Assembly: GCF_009728995.1 (NCBI RefSeq)
Contig: NZ_VTZW01000003.1
Coordinates: 62,001-126,000 of the forward strand
Reading direction: 5' to 3'
Origin: Streptomonospora sp. PA3
Lineage (GTDB): Bacteria > Actinomycetota > Actinomycetes > Streptosporangiales > Streptosporangiaceae
DNA: 64,000 nt
Below, piece after piece: positions 23,882-33,025 of the stretch. Position numbers and translations under genes: made by a program. The notes under the pieces are model-generated. The model was not told the DNA's origin. It did not search any database and saw only the letters and a program-made list of their open reading frames with translations. The first letter of the stretch is position 1. Each line of letters opens with the position of its first letter.

Positions 23882-26182
23882 GTGACCAACCATCCTCGCG
23901 AACGCGAGCGAGCGAGCGGAGTCGGCGACGCCCAGGGCCTCCGGGCCGACCGCACCGGCGGCGCGGCGAGCGAGCGGCCGAGGAGGCTGCGCGCGCTCGT
24001 CTACGGCGACGTCGACCTGAACATCATCGACGGTTCGGCGATCTGGGCGCAGTCGATGACCCAGGCCCTGGCCGAGGCCGGGTGCGAGGCCACCCTGCTG
24101 CTCAAGGCGCCGGTGACCACCGACCGGCTCGTGGCCCCGCTGGCCTCGGTGCCCGGGGTGACCGTCCGGCGGCCCCACGAGGAGGGGCTGGCGCCCGAGG
24201 CGGGGCAGCGCGGCCTGACCCCGGAGCAGGCCGTCGAGCTGATCACCCGGCTCGACTCCGAAGGGCGCTTCGACCTCGTCGTGGTCCGCGGCCGGCGGCT
24301 GGCGATCGCCGCCGCCCAGAGCGAGCAGCTGTCGGGCCGGCTGTGGACCTACCTCACCGATGTGCCCCAGACGGTGGCCGAGATGAACGCCACCGCCGTC
24401 TCGGAGATCTCCGACGTCGCAGTGGCCTCGCGGTTCCTGCTGTGCCAGACCGAGGAGCTGCGCGGCTTCCTGGAGTCGTCGGTGCCCGCCGCCTGCGGCA
24501 AGAGCGTCCTGTTCCCGCCGGTGGTGATCACCCCCGAGGACGCGGTCGGCGCCGGTGCGCCGCACGAGCCGCTCAAGCTCGTCTACACCGGCAAGTTCGC
24601 CCCGCGCTGGAACACGCTGGAGATGACCGGCCTGCCCGCCGCGCTGGCCGAGCGCGGTGTGCCCGCCGAGCTGCACATGATCGGCGACAAGGTGCACCGC
24701 GACTCCCCGGATTGGGCGCGCAGCATGACCAAGGCCCTGGAGGCCACCGAGGGCCTCGTCTGGCACGGCGGCCTGCCGCGGGCCGAGGCGCTGCGGCTGT
24801 CGGCCGGCTGCGACGTCGGCCTGTCGTGGCGCGATCCCGGGATGGACGCCAGCCTGGAGCTGTCCACCAAGGTGCTGGAGCTCGGGGCGCTGGGCCTGCC
24901 CGTCGTGGTCAACCGCACCCCCATGCACGAGCGGCTGCTGGGCGCCGACTACCCGCTCTACGCGGGTGAGGACACCGACTCGGTCGCCGACACGCTCACC
25001 CTGGCGGCCGATCCCGACATCTACCGCGAGGCGGCCGAGCGCTGCCGCGCCGCCTCCGAGGCCTTCAGCCTGGAGCGCGCCGCCGAGCGGCTGCGCGGCT
25101 ACCTGGAGCTGGCCTGCCCGCCGGCGCCGACCGGCACCGACCCCGAGCGCCCGCTCAAGGTGGTCATCGCCGGCCACGACCTCAAGTTCTTCACGCGGCT
25201 GGCCGAGTACCTGACCTCGCTGCCGGGCCTGGACGTGCGCGTGGACGAGTGGGAGTCCCTGCGCAACCACGACCAGTACCGCAGCAAGGAACTCGCGTCC
25301 TGGGCCGATGTGGTCATCTGCGAGTGGTGCGGGCCCAACGCGCTGTTCTACGCCGAGCACAAGCGGTCCGACCAGCGGCTGGTCGTGCGCCTGCACCGCT
25401 TCGAGCTCTACGCCGAGTGGCCGCGCAAGCTCGACATCGACAAGGTCGACGCGGTGGTGTGCGTCAGCCCCTACTACGCGTCGCTGACCCGCGAACTCGC
25501 CGGCTGGCCCGCCGACAAGGTCGTGGTGCTGCCCAACTGGGTCGACGTCGACCAGCTCGACCGCCCCAAGCTGCCGGGCGCCGAGTACACCCTCGGCATG
25601 GTCGGGATCGCACCCTCGCGCAAGCGCCTGGACCGCGGGATCGAGGTGCTCGGCGAGCTGCGCCGGCGCGACCCCCGCTACACGCTGGCGGTCAAGACCA
25701 AGCAGCCGTGGGACTACTGGTGGGTGTGGAACCGGCCGGAGGAGCGCGAGTACTACGAGCGCACCTACCGCACGATCCAGCGCGACCCGCTGCTGGCCGA
25801 GGGGGTGGTGTTCGACCCCTTCGGCCCCGATGTGGCCACATGGCTGCGCCGGGTCGGTTTCATGCTCTCCACCAGCGACGACGAGAGCTTCCACCTGGCT
25901 CCGGCCGAGTGCGCCGCCTCGGGCGGGATCCCCGCGGTGCTGACCTGGCCGGGCGCCGACACCATCTACTCCGGGCGCTGGCTGCACGACAGTCCCGCGG
26001 AGATGGCCGAGGCCGTGCACGCCATCGTCTCCGAGGGCCGCTTCGACGCCGCCCGCAGCGCCGCCAAGGCCGAGATCACCGAGAACTACTCGCTGCGGCG
26101 GGTGTGCGACATGTGGACCGATCTGATCGTCCACGGCAAGGTTCCCGACACCCATGACGCGGCCGGTGCCGTGACGGCCTGA
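23882..26182 (+). CDS. Tandem double GT-B (family 4-like) glycosyltransferase
   Basis: This 766-residue protein appears to contain two GT-B units. Unit 1 (about 35-405) has DLNIIDGSAIWAQSM, VYTGKFAPRWNTLEM and STKVLELGALGLPVVVN. Unit 2 (about 420-755) has VVIAGHDLKFFTRLAEYL, VVRLHRFELYAEWP, VVVLPNWVDVDQL, MVGIAPSRKRLDRGIEVL and STSDDESFHLAPAECAASGG. Both have a plausible nucleotide-sugar site, so one chain may add two sugars or a disaccharide repeat. I chose GTG 23882 with AAGGGAAG upstream; the frame open from 23258 is the shadow of the previous gene. Confidence 0.8.
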   Translation: MTNHPRERERASGVGDAQGLRADRTGGAASERPRRLRALVYGDVDLNIIDGSAIWAQSMTQALAEAGCEATLLLKAPVTTDRLVAPLASVPGVTVRRPHEEGLAPEAGQRGLTPEQAVELITRLDSEGRFDLVVVRGRRLAIAAAQSEQLSGRLWTYLTDVPQTVAEMNATAVSEISDVAVASRFLLCQTEELRGFLESSVPAACGKSVLFPPVVITPEDAVGAGAPHEPLKLVYTGKFAPRWNTLEMTGLPAALAERGVPAELHMIGDKVHRDSPDWARSMTKALEATEGLVWHGGLPRAEALRLSAGCDVGLSWRDPGMDASLELSTKVLELGALGLPVVVNRTPMHERLLGADYPLYAGEDTDSVADTLTLAADPDIYREAAERCRAASEAFSLERAAERLRGYLELACPPAPTGTDPERPLKVVIAGHDLKFFTRLAEYLTSLPGLDVRVDEWESLRNHDQYRSKELASWADVVICEWCGPNALFYAEHKRSDQRLVVRLHRFELYAEWPRKLDIDKVDAVVCVSPYYASLTRELAGWPADKVVVLPNWVDVDQLDRPKLPGAEYTLGMVGIAPSRKRLDRGIEVLGELRRRDPRYTLAVKTKQPWDYWWVWNRPEEREYYERTYRTIQRDPLLAEGVVFDPFGPDVATWLRRVGFMLSTSDDESFHLAPAECAASGGIPAVLTWPGADTIYSGRWLHDSPAEMAEAVHAIVSEGRFDAARSAAKAEITENYSLRRVCDMWTDLIVHGKVPDTHDAAGAVTA

Positions 26183-26210
26183 CCGCGCCGCCGCGAGGCG
26201 GACCGACGCC

Positions 26211-26252
26211 GGCGGGGCCGGAACGAGGATCGCTCCTCGGTCCGGCCCCGCC
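26211..26252. terminator. Long bidirectional hairpin between convergent genes
   Basis: GGCGGGGCCGGA pairs with TCCGGCCCCGCC, and inside it CGAGGA pairs with TCCTCG around a four-base loop, giving an almost fully paired 42-base hairpin. It lies between the ends of the convergent double glycosyltransferase and LCP genes and would stop transcription from both sides. Confidence 0.75.
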
Positions 26253-26301
26253 GCCGTTTCTCAGGCCGGTCTGGGACCGAGCGCCCACGTTCCGGCGCCC
26301 G

Positions 26302-27741
26302 CTAACCGCACTTCTGCTTGGCCTCGGCCGCGGTGGTGCCGTCGACGCTGCCGGCACCGCCGGAGCCGCCGCTGCCGGCCGTGCTGGTGAAGCCCTCCCA
26401 ATCCTGGGCGAGGACGAGCTGCACCGTGTCGCCGAGGGCGGGGTTCTCCTCGATGGTGGCGTTGACCGCCTCGTCGGCGAGGGCCTGGGCGTGCGCCTTC
26501 TTGCCGGGCCCGTAGTAGATCGTGCTCTGGGCGGGGATCTGCAGCGGGTTGCCGGTGTTGGCGACCTGGAAGCCCTCGGTGGTCAGCCACTGGCCCACCT
26601 GGTCGGCCAGACCGGGCGTGCCCTCGCCGTTGAGCACCTCGACGGAGATCTCGGAGGGCTCGACCTTGTCCTTCTTCTTCTCGCCGCCGCCCTGGCCGCC
26701 GTCGCCCTTGCCGCTGTCGTCGCCGCCGATGCTCTGGTCCTTGGCGATGGCCTGGAAGAGCTGGGATGCCTGCGGCTCGCTGAGGATGAGCCGGTTGGGG
26801 TTCTCGGGGGACTGGCCGTTGGGCGCGGTGACGAAGTTGATGTTGCCGAGGTCGACTTCGCGCATCGCTATGGCGATGTCGGTCATGACGTCCAGGGTGA
26901 GCTCGTCGTCGGTCGTCATGGTCTCGGTGACCGATCCGAGGAAACCGGTGAGGTTGCTCGGACTGGTCAGGATGTCGCCCTGCATGACCTGGTTGAGCAT
27001 CGCGCCGAGGAACTCCTGCTGGCGCTTGATCCGGCTGAGGTCGGTGCCGTCGCCCTGGCCGTAGCGCGAGCGCATGTAGCCCAGCGACTCCTCGCCGTTG
27101 AGCACCTGCTCGCCGGCCTCCAGGTGCAGCTTGGCCTTGGGGTCGTCGATGGGCTCGGGGATGCACATGCGCACGCCGCCGACGGACTCGACGATGTCCT
27201 TGAACCCGGAGAAGTCGACGCTGACGAAGTGGTCGATGTGGATGCCCGTGATCTTCTCGACGGCCTTCCACTGGCACTGGATGCCGCCCAGGGACATCGG
27301 CGTGTTGATCATGCCGCGCTGGGCCGGCATGCCCGGGTGCTCCTCGTCGCCCTGGCAGGCCGGCAGGTCCACCACCAGGTCGCGGGGCAGGTTGACCAGG
27401 GTCGCGCGGCCGTTGTTGGGGGAGATGTGCGCGATGATCAGCGAGTCGGGGCGCTCGCCCTCGGCCGCGCCGTACTGGGCGTTCTCACCGGTGCGTACGT
27501 CGGAGCCGATCACCATGATGTTCAGGGCGCCCTCGACCCTGCTGGGCCGGTTGCCGAACGCGTCGGTGTCGATGTTCTGCTGATCGATGTTGCCGTAGAT
27601 GTCGTAGTAGGCGGCGTAGGCTGTGAGGCTGGTGCCGATCACGGCCGCGGTGGTGAGGACCGCGATCCAGCCGCCTATGGACAGGCTCTTCCGTGCCGCG
27701 CGGCCCTTCGCGGAGCCTCTGGACGAGCGTTTTCCGGGCAT
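26302..27741 (-). CDS. LytR-CpsA-Psr (LCP) family wall polymer ligase
   Basis: This 479-residue protein has a short basic cytoplasmic segment and one N-terminal TM helix (about 20-45). The LCP catalytic domain follows (about 70-290) with MVIGSDVR, NLPRDLVVDLP, SVDFSGFKDIVESVGGV and YMRSRYGQGDGTDLSRIKRQQEFL, which holds the Arg and Asp residues that bind the prenyl-pyrophosphate substrate. A linker rich in Gly/Lys leads to a LytR_C domain (about 355-445, ISVEVLNGEGTPGLADQV). It transfers a lipid-linked glycopolymer to peptidoglycan outside the membrane and is the natural last step of this locus. Confidence 0.9.
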   Translation of the reverse strand: MPGKRSSRGSAKGRAARKSLSIGGWIAVLTTAAVIGTSLTAYAAYYDIYGNIDQQNIDTDAFGNRPSRVEGALNIMVIGSDVRTGENAQYGAAEGERPDSLIIAHISPNNGRATLVNLPRDLVVDLPACQGDEEHPGMPAQRGMINTPMSLGGIQCQWKAVEKITGIHIDHFVSVDFSGFKDIVESVGGVRMCIPEPIDDPKAKLHLEAGEQVLNGEESLGYMRSRYGQGDGTDLSRIKRQQEFLGAMLNQVMQGDILTSPSNLTGFLGSVTETMTTDDELTLDVMTDIAIAMREVDLGNINFVTAPNGQSPENPNRLILSEPQASQLFQAIAKDQSIGGDDSGKGDGGQGGGEKKKDKVEPSEISVEVLNGEGTPGLADQVGQWLTTEGFQVANTGNPLQIPAQSTIYYGPGKKAHAQALADEAVNATIEENPALGDTVQLVLAQDWEGFTSTAGSGGSGGAGSVDGTTAAEAKQKCG

Positions 27742-27768
27742 ATCGCACCAATGGAATGAGGGGAGGGG

Positions 27769-28617
27769 TCAGGTCAGCGGCTTGAGGGTTTCGGCGAGTG
27801 CGGGGGTGCCGGGCCATGCACCGGCCGTCGCCGTAACACGCTCCATGTCCAGCCGCTGTTGCAGGCTAGCCGACTCCTCGGCGGGGAGGAGGACGAGCGG
27901 CAGCCCACCGGCGACCGGCCCGAGCAGCAGCGCCAGGTGGGATCCCAGCGCAGTGAGGGAGTCGGGTGCCGAGGTGATGATAGCCACGCGGTCGGTGGAT
28001 GTCAGCCCCCACGCCTCCAGGCGGCGGCGGGCGGTTTCGGCCAGCTGCGCTCCGGAGCAGGTTCCGGCCGCAATCTCCGCGCCCAGCAGGTCGGTGCCGC
28101 CGGCCGCATCGGAGGGGATCTCCCATGCCGGCGCCGCGGCGTCCACGGGCCCGGCGGCGAAGGTGTCGCCGTAGCCGCGCACCTCGACGCCGTAGTCCGC
28201 TGCCGCCGGCGGGCACTCGGGCAGCGGCGCGCCCAGCGGGTGCAGCGACGTGCCCACCACCTCACGCGCGCCGGTGTCCAGCGCGGCCGCCAACCGGTCG
28301 GCGTCGGCCACGGCGATGTCGCAGTCGGGCACCTCGCCCGGCGCGGCGGCCACGGCCCGGGTCTGCGTGGCGAAGCACGCCAGCAGCCACACCAGGCTCT
28401 GCCAGTGCAGCGGCAGGGCCAGCCCGACCCGGTCGCCGGGCTCGGCTCCCAGGCCGTCGACGAGCATGTTCGCGGTCTTGGCGACCCAGTTGTCGAACGT
28501 GGCGAAGGACAGCTCCACCCGGCCGCCGGTGGCCTGGTCGTAGGCCGTGGCGAAAGGGCGGGCGGGATCCGCCGCGACAGCGGAGCGCCACAGGTCAAAG
28601 GGGGTTTCCGCGCCCAC
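27769..28617 (-). CDS. TIGR03089-type protein, N-terminal half of an AMP-forming acyl-CoA synthetase
   Basis: This 282-residue protein resembles only the N-terminal part of adenylate-forming enzymes (ELSFATFDNWVAKTANMLVDGLGAEPGDRVGLALP) and lacks the catalytic P-loop and the C-terminal lid. It matches the actinobacterial TIGR03089 family, which is naturally this short and often lies beside an LCP gene. I chose GTG 28617 because AAAGGA lies about eight bases upstream. Its function is unknown and a full synthetase activity is unlikely. Confidence 0.72.
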   Translation of the reverse strand: MGAETPFDLWRSAVAADPARPFATAYDQATGGRVELSFATFDNWVAKTANMLVDGLGAEPGDRVGLALPLHWQSLVWLLACFATQTRAVAAAPGEVPDCDIAVADADRLAAALDTGAREVVGTSLHPLGAPLPECPPAAADYGVEVRGYGDTFAAGPVDAAAPAWEIPSDAAGGTDLLGAEIAAGTCSGAQLAETARRRLEAWGLTSTDRVAIITSAPDSLTALGSHLALLLGPVAGGLPLVLLPAEESASLQQRLDMERVTATAGAWPGTPALAETLKPLT

Positions 28618-28840
28618 GGAGCGTCCTTTCCTCTTCGCCGGGGGTCCAACGGCGGCGGCCGGCTCCCGCACGCGCGGGTGCGGGCTCGCCGCCCGGCGCC
28701 GGGGCACATGCTACTCACGGGGAAGGCGGGCCGGTGCCGCGCCGCCGGGCGGCCGCCGCGGAGCCCTCCGCAGCGCCCTGGGCGGCGCCCGCGCGGCCCT
28801 CGTCGCGCGGGCGGGCCGCCGAAGCTGAGAAGGTGCCCTC

Positions 28841-30877
28841 ATGGGATCGACCTCCGCGCGCCTGTTCGCACGCGTCACCGCGGCACCGGCCGTCGCGCTG
28901 TCGGCGTGGCTGCTCGTCGCGTTCCCCCTGCTGGTGGCCGGAGCGCTCAGCCCGCTCACCGGCGCCCTGCTGGGCATACCGGCGGTGGCAGCGGGGATGC
29001 TGGGGGTCTTCCGACTGGTCCCCGCGCTGCCGGCGGAGCAGGGCCGCCTGCCGTGGTGGCCGTTCGCGCTGACTGCGGCGATCGCCGCCGCATTCGCCGC
29101 GGTGCAGCTGGGCTACCACTCCGAGATCCTGGTGATCCGCCGCGATCCCGCCTCCTATGCGCAGTTCACCTCCTGGATCGCCCAGCACGGGTCGCTGCCC
29201 ATCCCGCAGCAGCGCCACCTCATCGCGGGCGACGACCCCGCCCTCCACTACGGCAGCCTGGCCTATTACCAGGTGGGCGAGGTGATCTGGCCGCAGTTCC
29301 TGGCCGGCGCGCCGCTGGTCTACACCGTCGGCCACTGGCTCGGCGGGATCACCGGGATGCTTGTGACCCCGCCGATCATCGGCGGGTTGGGCGTGCTCAC
29401 CTTCGGCGGGCTCACCGCCCGCCTCGTCGGTCCCCGCTGGGCGCCCGCCGGTGCGCTGCTGCTGGCCGTGTGCCAGACCCAGCAGTGGATCAGCCGCTCC
29501 ACCTACAGCGAGCCGGTCGCCCAGGTTCTGCTGCTCGGCGCCCTCGCGCTGGCCTTCGACGCCCTGACGCGCCGGGTCGGCTCCGGCGGCGGCTGGAGCC
29601 GGTGGCACACGCTGGCGGGCGCCGCCGGGCTGGTCTTCGGCCTGGGCCTGGTGGTGCGCATCACGGCGCTGCGGGACCTGCTGCCGCTGGTGGCCTTCGG
29701 CGGGCTGCTGCTCCTCGCGCGGCGCGGCCAGGCGGCGCCGCTGCTGGGCGGTCTGGCGGTGGGCACCGGCTACGGGGCGGTGGCGGGGTACCGGCTCTCG
29801 CGGCCCTACCTGGAGCACCTGTCGGCCTCGCTCATCCCGCTGCTGTGGATCAGCGCGGCCGTGGTCGCCGGCGTGGCCGCGGCGGTCGCGCTGCTGTGGC
29901 GGCGCGGGCTGCCCCGCGGCGACAGGCCCGCGTGGCTGCCCGCGGCCGCGGCCCTGGCCGTGCTCGCGGTGATGGCGGCCCTGGCCCTGCGCCCGCTGTT
30001 CTACACCGACCTGGGACACGGCGACCAGGCCACCGCCGACTTCATCGGCCAGGTGCAGGAGATCGAGGACCTGCACGTCAACCCCGACCGCACCTACTAC
30101 GAGATGAGCCTGTACTGGGTGGGCTGGTACGTGGGCCTTGGCACGGTGCTGCTGGGCACCTTCGGCGCGGCGGTGATCGTCCGGCGCATCATGCTCGGCC
30201 GCGCACCGCAGTGGGTGCTGCCGGCGATGGTGCTCTCGTGGACGGTGGTCACCACGCTGCTGCGCCCGGCGATCACCCCCGACCATCCGTGGGCGAGCCG
30301 GCGCCTCATCGTTCTCGTGCTGCCGGCGTTCATCCTGTTCGCCATGTGGTTCACGGCCTGGCTGGCGCACCGGCTCGGCACCGAGCCCCAGGTGCGGCCG
30401 CGGCTGCGCCGGGCGATGGCGGCGGCCGCCGCCGCGCTGGGGGTCGCCGTCATGCTGGTGCCCACGGCGATCACCGCCGCCGGGGTGATGACCTACCGCT
30501 CCGACGTGGGCAGCGTCGCGGCCGTGCGCAAGCTGTGCCGGGCCGTCCCGCCGGACGCCAGCGTGCTCATGGTCGACGGCGTCTACGGCGGCTACATGCA
30601 ACTGGTGCGCGGCATGTGCGGCGTACCCACCGCCGCCCTGGTCTCCTCCCGCCCCGAACGCGACACCGCACGTATCATCGAGGAGATCCGCGAGCGCGGC
30701 CGCACGCCCGTCCTCGCCGCGTCCGAGCCGCGCCACATCATGCCGCACGTGCCGCCGGACACGCCCCTGCGCCATCCCTTCGCCGTCAACACCGAGCAGG
30801 ACCCCAGCACGCTGATGCAGCCGCCCTCGGGGGCCTGGATCTTCGACGGCGACGTGTGGATCGCCGTCCTGCGCTGA
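28841..30877 (+). CDS. Polytopic membrane protein, probable GT-C-type glycosyltransferase
   Basis: This 678-residue protein has about 12-13 hydrophobic segments. After the first TM group there is a large loop with RRDPASYAQFTSWIAQHGSLPIP, and the DP-motif in such a first loop is typical of GT-C enzymes, which use prenyl-phosphate sugars outside the membrane. The C-terminal 130 residues form a soluble extracytoplasmic domain. The next gene encodes a DPM-type enzyme that would supply the prenyl-phosphate sugar. I do not recognise a named family with certainty. Confidence 0.65.
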   Translation: MGSTSARLFARVTAAPAVALSAWLLVAFPLLVAGALSPLTGALLGIPAVAAGMLGVFRLVPALPAEQGRLPWWPFALTAAIAAAFAAVQLGYHSEILVIRRDPASYAQFTSWIAQHGSLPIPQQRHLIAGDDPALHYGSLAYYQVGEVIWPQFLAGAPLVYTVGHWLGGITGMLVTPPIIGGLGVLTFGGLTARLVGPRWAPAGALLLAVCQTQQWISRSTYSEPVAQVLLLGALALAFDALTRRVGSGGGWSRWHTLAGAAGLVFGLGLVVRITALRDLLPLVAFGGLLLLARRGQAAPLLGGLAVGTGYGAVAGYRLSRPYLEHLSASLIPLLWISAAVVAGVAAAVALLWRRGLPRGDRPAWLPAAAALAVLAVMAALALRPLFYTDLGHGDQATADFIGQVQEIEDLHVNPDRTYYEMSLYWVGWYVGLGTVLLGTFGAAVIVRRIMLGRAPQWVLPAMVLSWTVVTTLLRPAITPDHPWASRRLIVLVLPAFILFAMWFTAWLAHRLGTEPQVRPRLRRAMAAAAAALGVAVMLVPTAITAAGVMTYRSDVGSVAAVRKLCRAVPPDASVLMVDGVYGGYMQLVRGMCGVPTAALVSSRPERDTARIIEEIRERGRTPVLAASEPRHIMPHVPPDTPLRHPFAVNTEQDPSTLMQPPSGAWIFDGDVWIAVLR

Positions 30878-30900
30878 CCCGGCCGCCGCGCCGCGGAGCT

Positions 30901-31848
30901 ATGCTGAACCCCACCGTGAGCGAGATGCCCCACTTCGAAGAAGACGGCCCTGCGCAGCCGGCGCCGTATGTGACCATCGTGCTGCCCTGCTTCAACGAGC
31001 AGGAGCACGTCGTCAAAGAGGTCGAGCGGATCTGCGCGGCCATGGACGCCTCCAACCGCACCTACGAGCTGCTCGCGGTCGACGACGCCTCCACCGACGA
31101 CACCCTCGCCCTGCTGCGCGAGGCCGAGCCGCTCTTCCCGCACCTGCGGGTCATCTCCTTCGGACACAACGGGGGAGCGGGCACCGTGCGCCGCATCGGC
31201 ACCCAGCGCGCCCGCGGCCAGATCGTCGTGTGGACCGACGCCGACATGACCTACCCCAACGAGCGCATCCCCGAGCTCGTCGACCTGCTCGCCGCCAATC
31301 CCGACATCGACCAGGTCGTCGGCGCCCGCACCCAGGAGTCGGGCACCCACCGGCTGCTGCGGGTGCCGATGAAGTGGCTGATCCGCAAGCTCGCCGAGCG
31401 GCTGACCAACACCCGCATCCCCGACCTCAACTCCGGGCTGCGCGCGTTCCGCCGCGAGGTGTCGCTGCCCTATCTGCGCCTGCTGCCGCCCGGATTCTCC
31501 TGTGTGACGACCATCACCTTGGCGTTCCTGTCCAACCAGCACCTCATCCACTACGTCCCGATCGACTACGCCAAGCGCTCGGGCACCTCCAAGTTCCACT
31601 TCGTGCGGGACGCCTACCGATACCTGCTGCAGGTGCTGCGGATGGTGATGTACTTCAACCCGCTCAAGGTGCTGATGCCGCTCGCGCTGTGGCTGCTGGG
31701 CATCGGCACCGCCAAGTTCGTCTTCGACCAGGTGCGCGAACCGCTCTACATCCCCAACAACACGATCATGCTGCTGACGAGCGGCCTGATCGTGGCGGCG
31801 ATGGCGCTGCTGGCCGACCTGATCGTCCGCTCGCGCGACGGCGCCTGA
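30901..31848 (+). CDS. Polyprenyl-phosphate glycosyltransferase (DPM1/GtrB-like GT2)
   Basis: This 315-residue enzyme starts with a GT2 domain (VTIVLPCFNEQEHV, VDDASTDDTL, GGAGTVRRIGTQRARGQIVVWTDADMTYP, PDLNSGLRAFRR). It ends with two TM helices (about 240-310), the usual layout of enzymes that move a sugar from a nucleotide to undecaprenyl or decaprenyl phosphate. The catalytic DAD motif is intact. It follows the GT-C-like gene by 23 bases and probably supplies its donor. GTG 30916 is an alternative start. Confidence 0.85.
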   Translation: MLNPTVSEMPHFEEDGPAQPAPYVTIVLPCFNEQEHVVKEVERICAAMDASNRTYELLAVDDASTDDTLALLREAEPLFPHLRVISFGHNGGAGTVRRIGTQRARGQIVVWTDADMTYPNERIPELVDLLAANPDIDQVVGARTQESGTHRLLRVPMKWLIRKLAERLTNTRIPDLNSGLRAFRREVSLPYLRLLPPGFSCVTTITLAFLSNQHLIHYVPIDYAKRSGTSKFHFVRDAYRYLLQVLRMVMYFNPLKVLMPLALWLLGIGTAKFVFDQVREPLYIPNNTIMLLTSGLIVAAMALLADLIVRSRDGA

Positions 31849-31855
31849 GCCGGCC

Positions 31856-32965
31856 GTGCGCATCAGCCTGGTCGGCCCCGCCCACCCCTACAAGGGCGGC
31901 GGCGCGCGCCACACCACCGAACTGGCCCACCGGCTGGCCGCCCGCGGGCACGAGGTGGCCGTCGAGTCCTGGCGGGCCCAGTACCCCGCCCTGCTCTACC
32001 CCGGCGACCAGACCCTCGCCCACCCCGAGGGCGAGCCGTTCGGCGACACGCGGCGCGACCTCTCCTGGAGATGGCCGCCGGGCTGGTGGCGCGCCGGGCG
32101 CCGCATGGGTGCCGCGGCCGACCTGGTGGTGGTCACCGTGTTGATCCCCGCCCAGGCGGTGCCCTATCTGGCGATCCTGGCCGGCGTGGGCGGCCGGGCG
32201 CGCACGGTGGCGCTGTGCCACAACGTGCTGCCGCACGAGCGCCGCCCCGGCGACACCGCCCTGATGCGGGCCCTGCTGCGGCGCACGGACGCGATCCTGG
32301 CGCACTCGCCCGAGCAGGCCCGCCTCGCCCGCGGGCTCGCCGGCGCGGACGCCGACATCCGCTGGGCACCGCTGCCGCCGCACCTGCCCGCCGCGCCGGG
32401 CGCCGAACCCGCCCCGGCGGCCGCGGAGGGCGGACCCGGACCCGGCCTGCGGCGCAACCTGCTGTTCTTCGGCATCGTCCGGCCCTACAAGGGCGTCGAC
32501 GTGCTGCTGCGCGCGTTCGCCCAAGGAGCGCCCGCCGACGTCGGCCTCACCGTCGCCGGGGAGTTCTGGGGCGGTTCGCAGCGGCTGCGCGCCCTCGCGG
32601 CCGAGCTGGGCGTCGCCGACCGCGTCGACTTCCGCGAGGGCTACGTGCCCGCCGCCGAGCTGCCCGGCCTGTTCGCCGGCGCCGACGCCCTGGTGCTGCC
32701 CTACCGCTCGGCCACGGCCACGCAGAACGTGTACCTGGCCCACGAGCACGGCCTGCCGGTGATCGCCACCCGCGCGGGCGCACTGGCCGACGACGTGGCC
32801 GACGGGGTCGACGGGCTGCTGTGCGAACCCGGAGACGCCGCCGGGCTCGCCGGCGCGCTGCGCCGGTTCTACACCCCCGGCACCCCCGAGCGCCTGCGCG
32901 CCGCCGTGCGCCCCGCCGATCCGGAACCGCACTGGGAGGCCTACATCAAGGAGCTGGCCGGCTGA
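31856..32965 (+). CDS. Family 4 glycosyltransferase
   Basis: This 369-residue GT-B enzyme begins MRISLVGPAHPYKGGGARHTTELAHRLAARGH. The acceptor domain contains LCHNVLPHERRPGD. The donor domain has LLFFGIVRPYKGVDVLLRAF, FREGYVPAAELPGLFAGADALVLPYRSATAT and EHGLPVIAT. It starts eight bases after the DPM-type gene and is the last gene of the polymer locus. No signal or TM segment is seen, so it works on the cytoplasmic face. The sugar cannot be named. Confidence 0.85.
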   Translation: MRISLVGPAHPYKGGGARHTTELAHRLAARGHEVAVESWRAQYPALLYPGDQTLAHPEGEPFGDTRRDLSWRWPPGWWRAGRRMGAAADLVVVTVLIPAQAVPYLAILAGVGGRARTVALCHNVLPHERRPGDTALMRALLRRTDAILAHSPEQARLARGLAGADADIRWAPLPPHLPAAPGAEPAPAAAEGGPGPGLRRNLLFFGIVRPYKGVDVLLRAFAQGAPADVGLTVAGEFWGGSQRLRALAAELGVADRVDFREGYVPAAELPGLFAGADALVLPYRSATATQNVYLAHEHGLPVIATRAGALADDVADGVDGLLCEPGDAAGLAGALRRFYTPGTPERLRAAVRPADPEPHWEAYIKELAG

Positions 32966-33025
32966 GGCCCGCGCTCCGGCTGCTCCCCGGGCGGGCGCGG
33001 CCCGTCCGCGGCTAGTGTGAGCCCC

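Noticed and set aside
27769-28617. Truncated pseudogene of an acyl-CoA synthetase
   Set aside because: Actinobacterial TIGR03089 proteins are naturally of this length, and the start signal and frame are intact.
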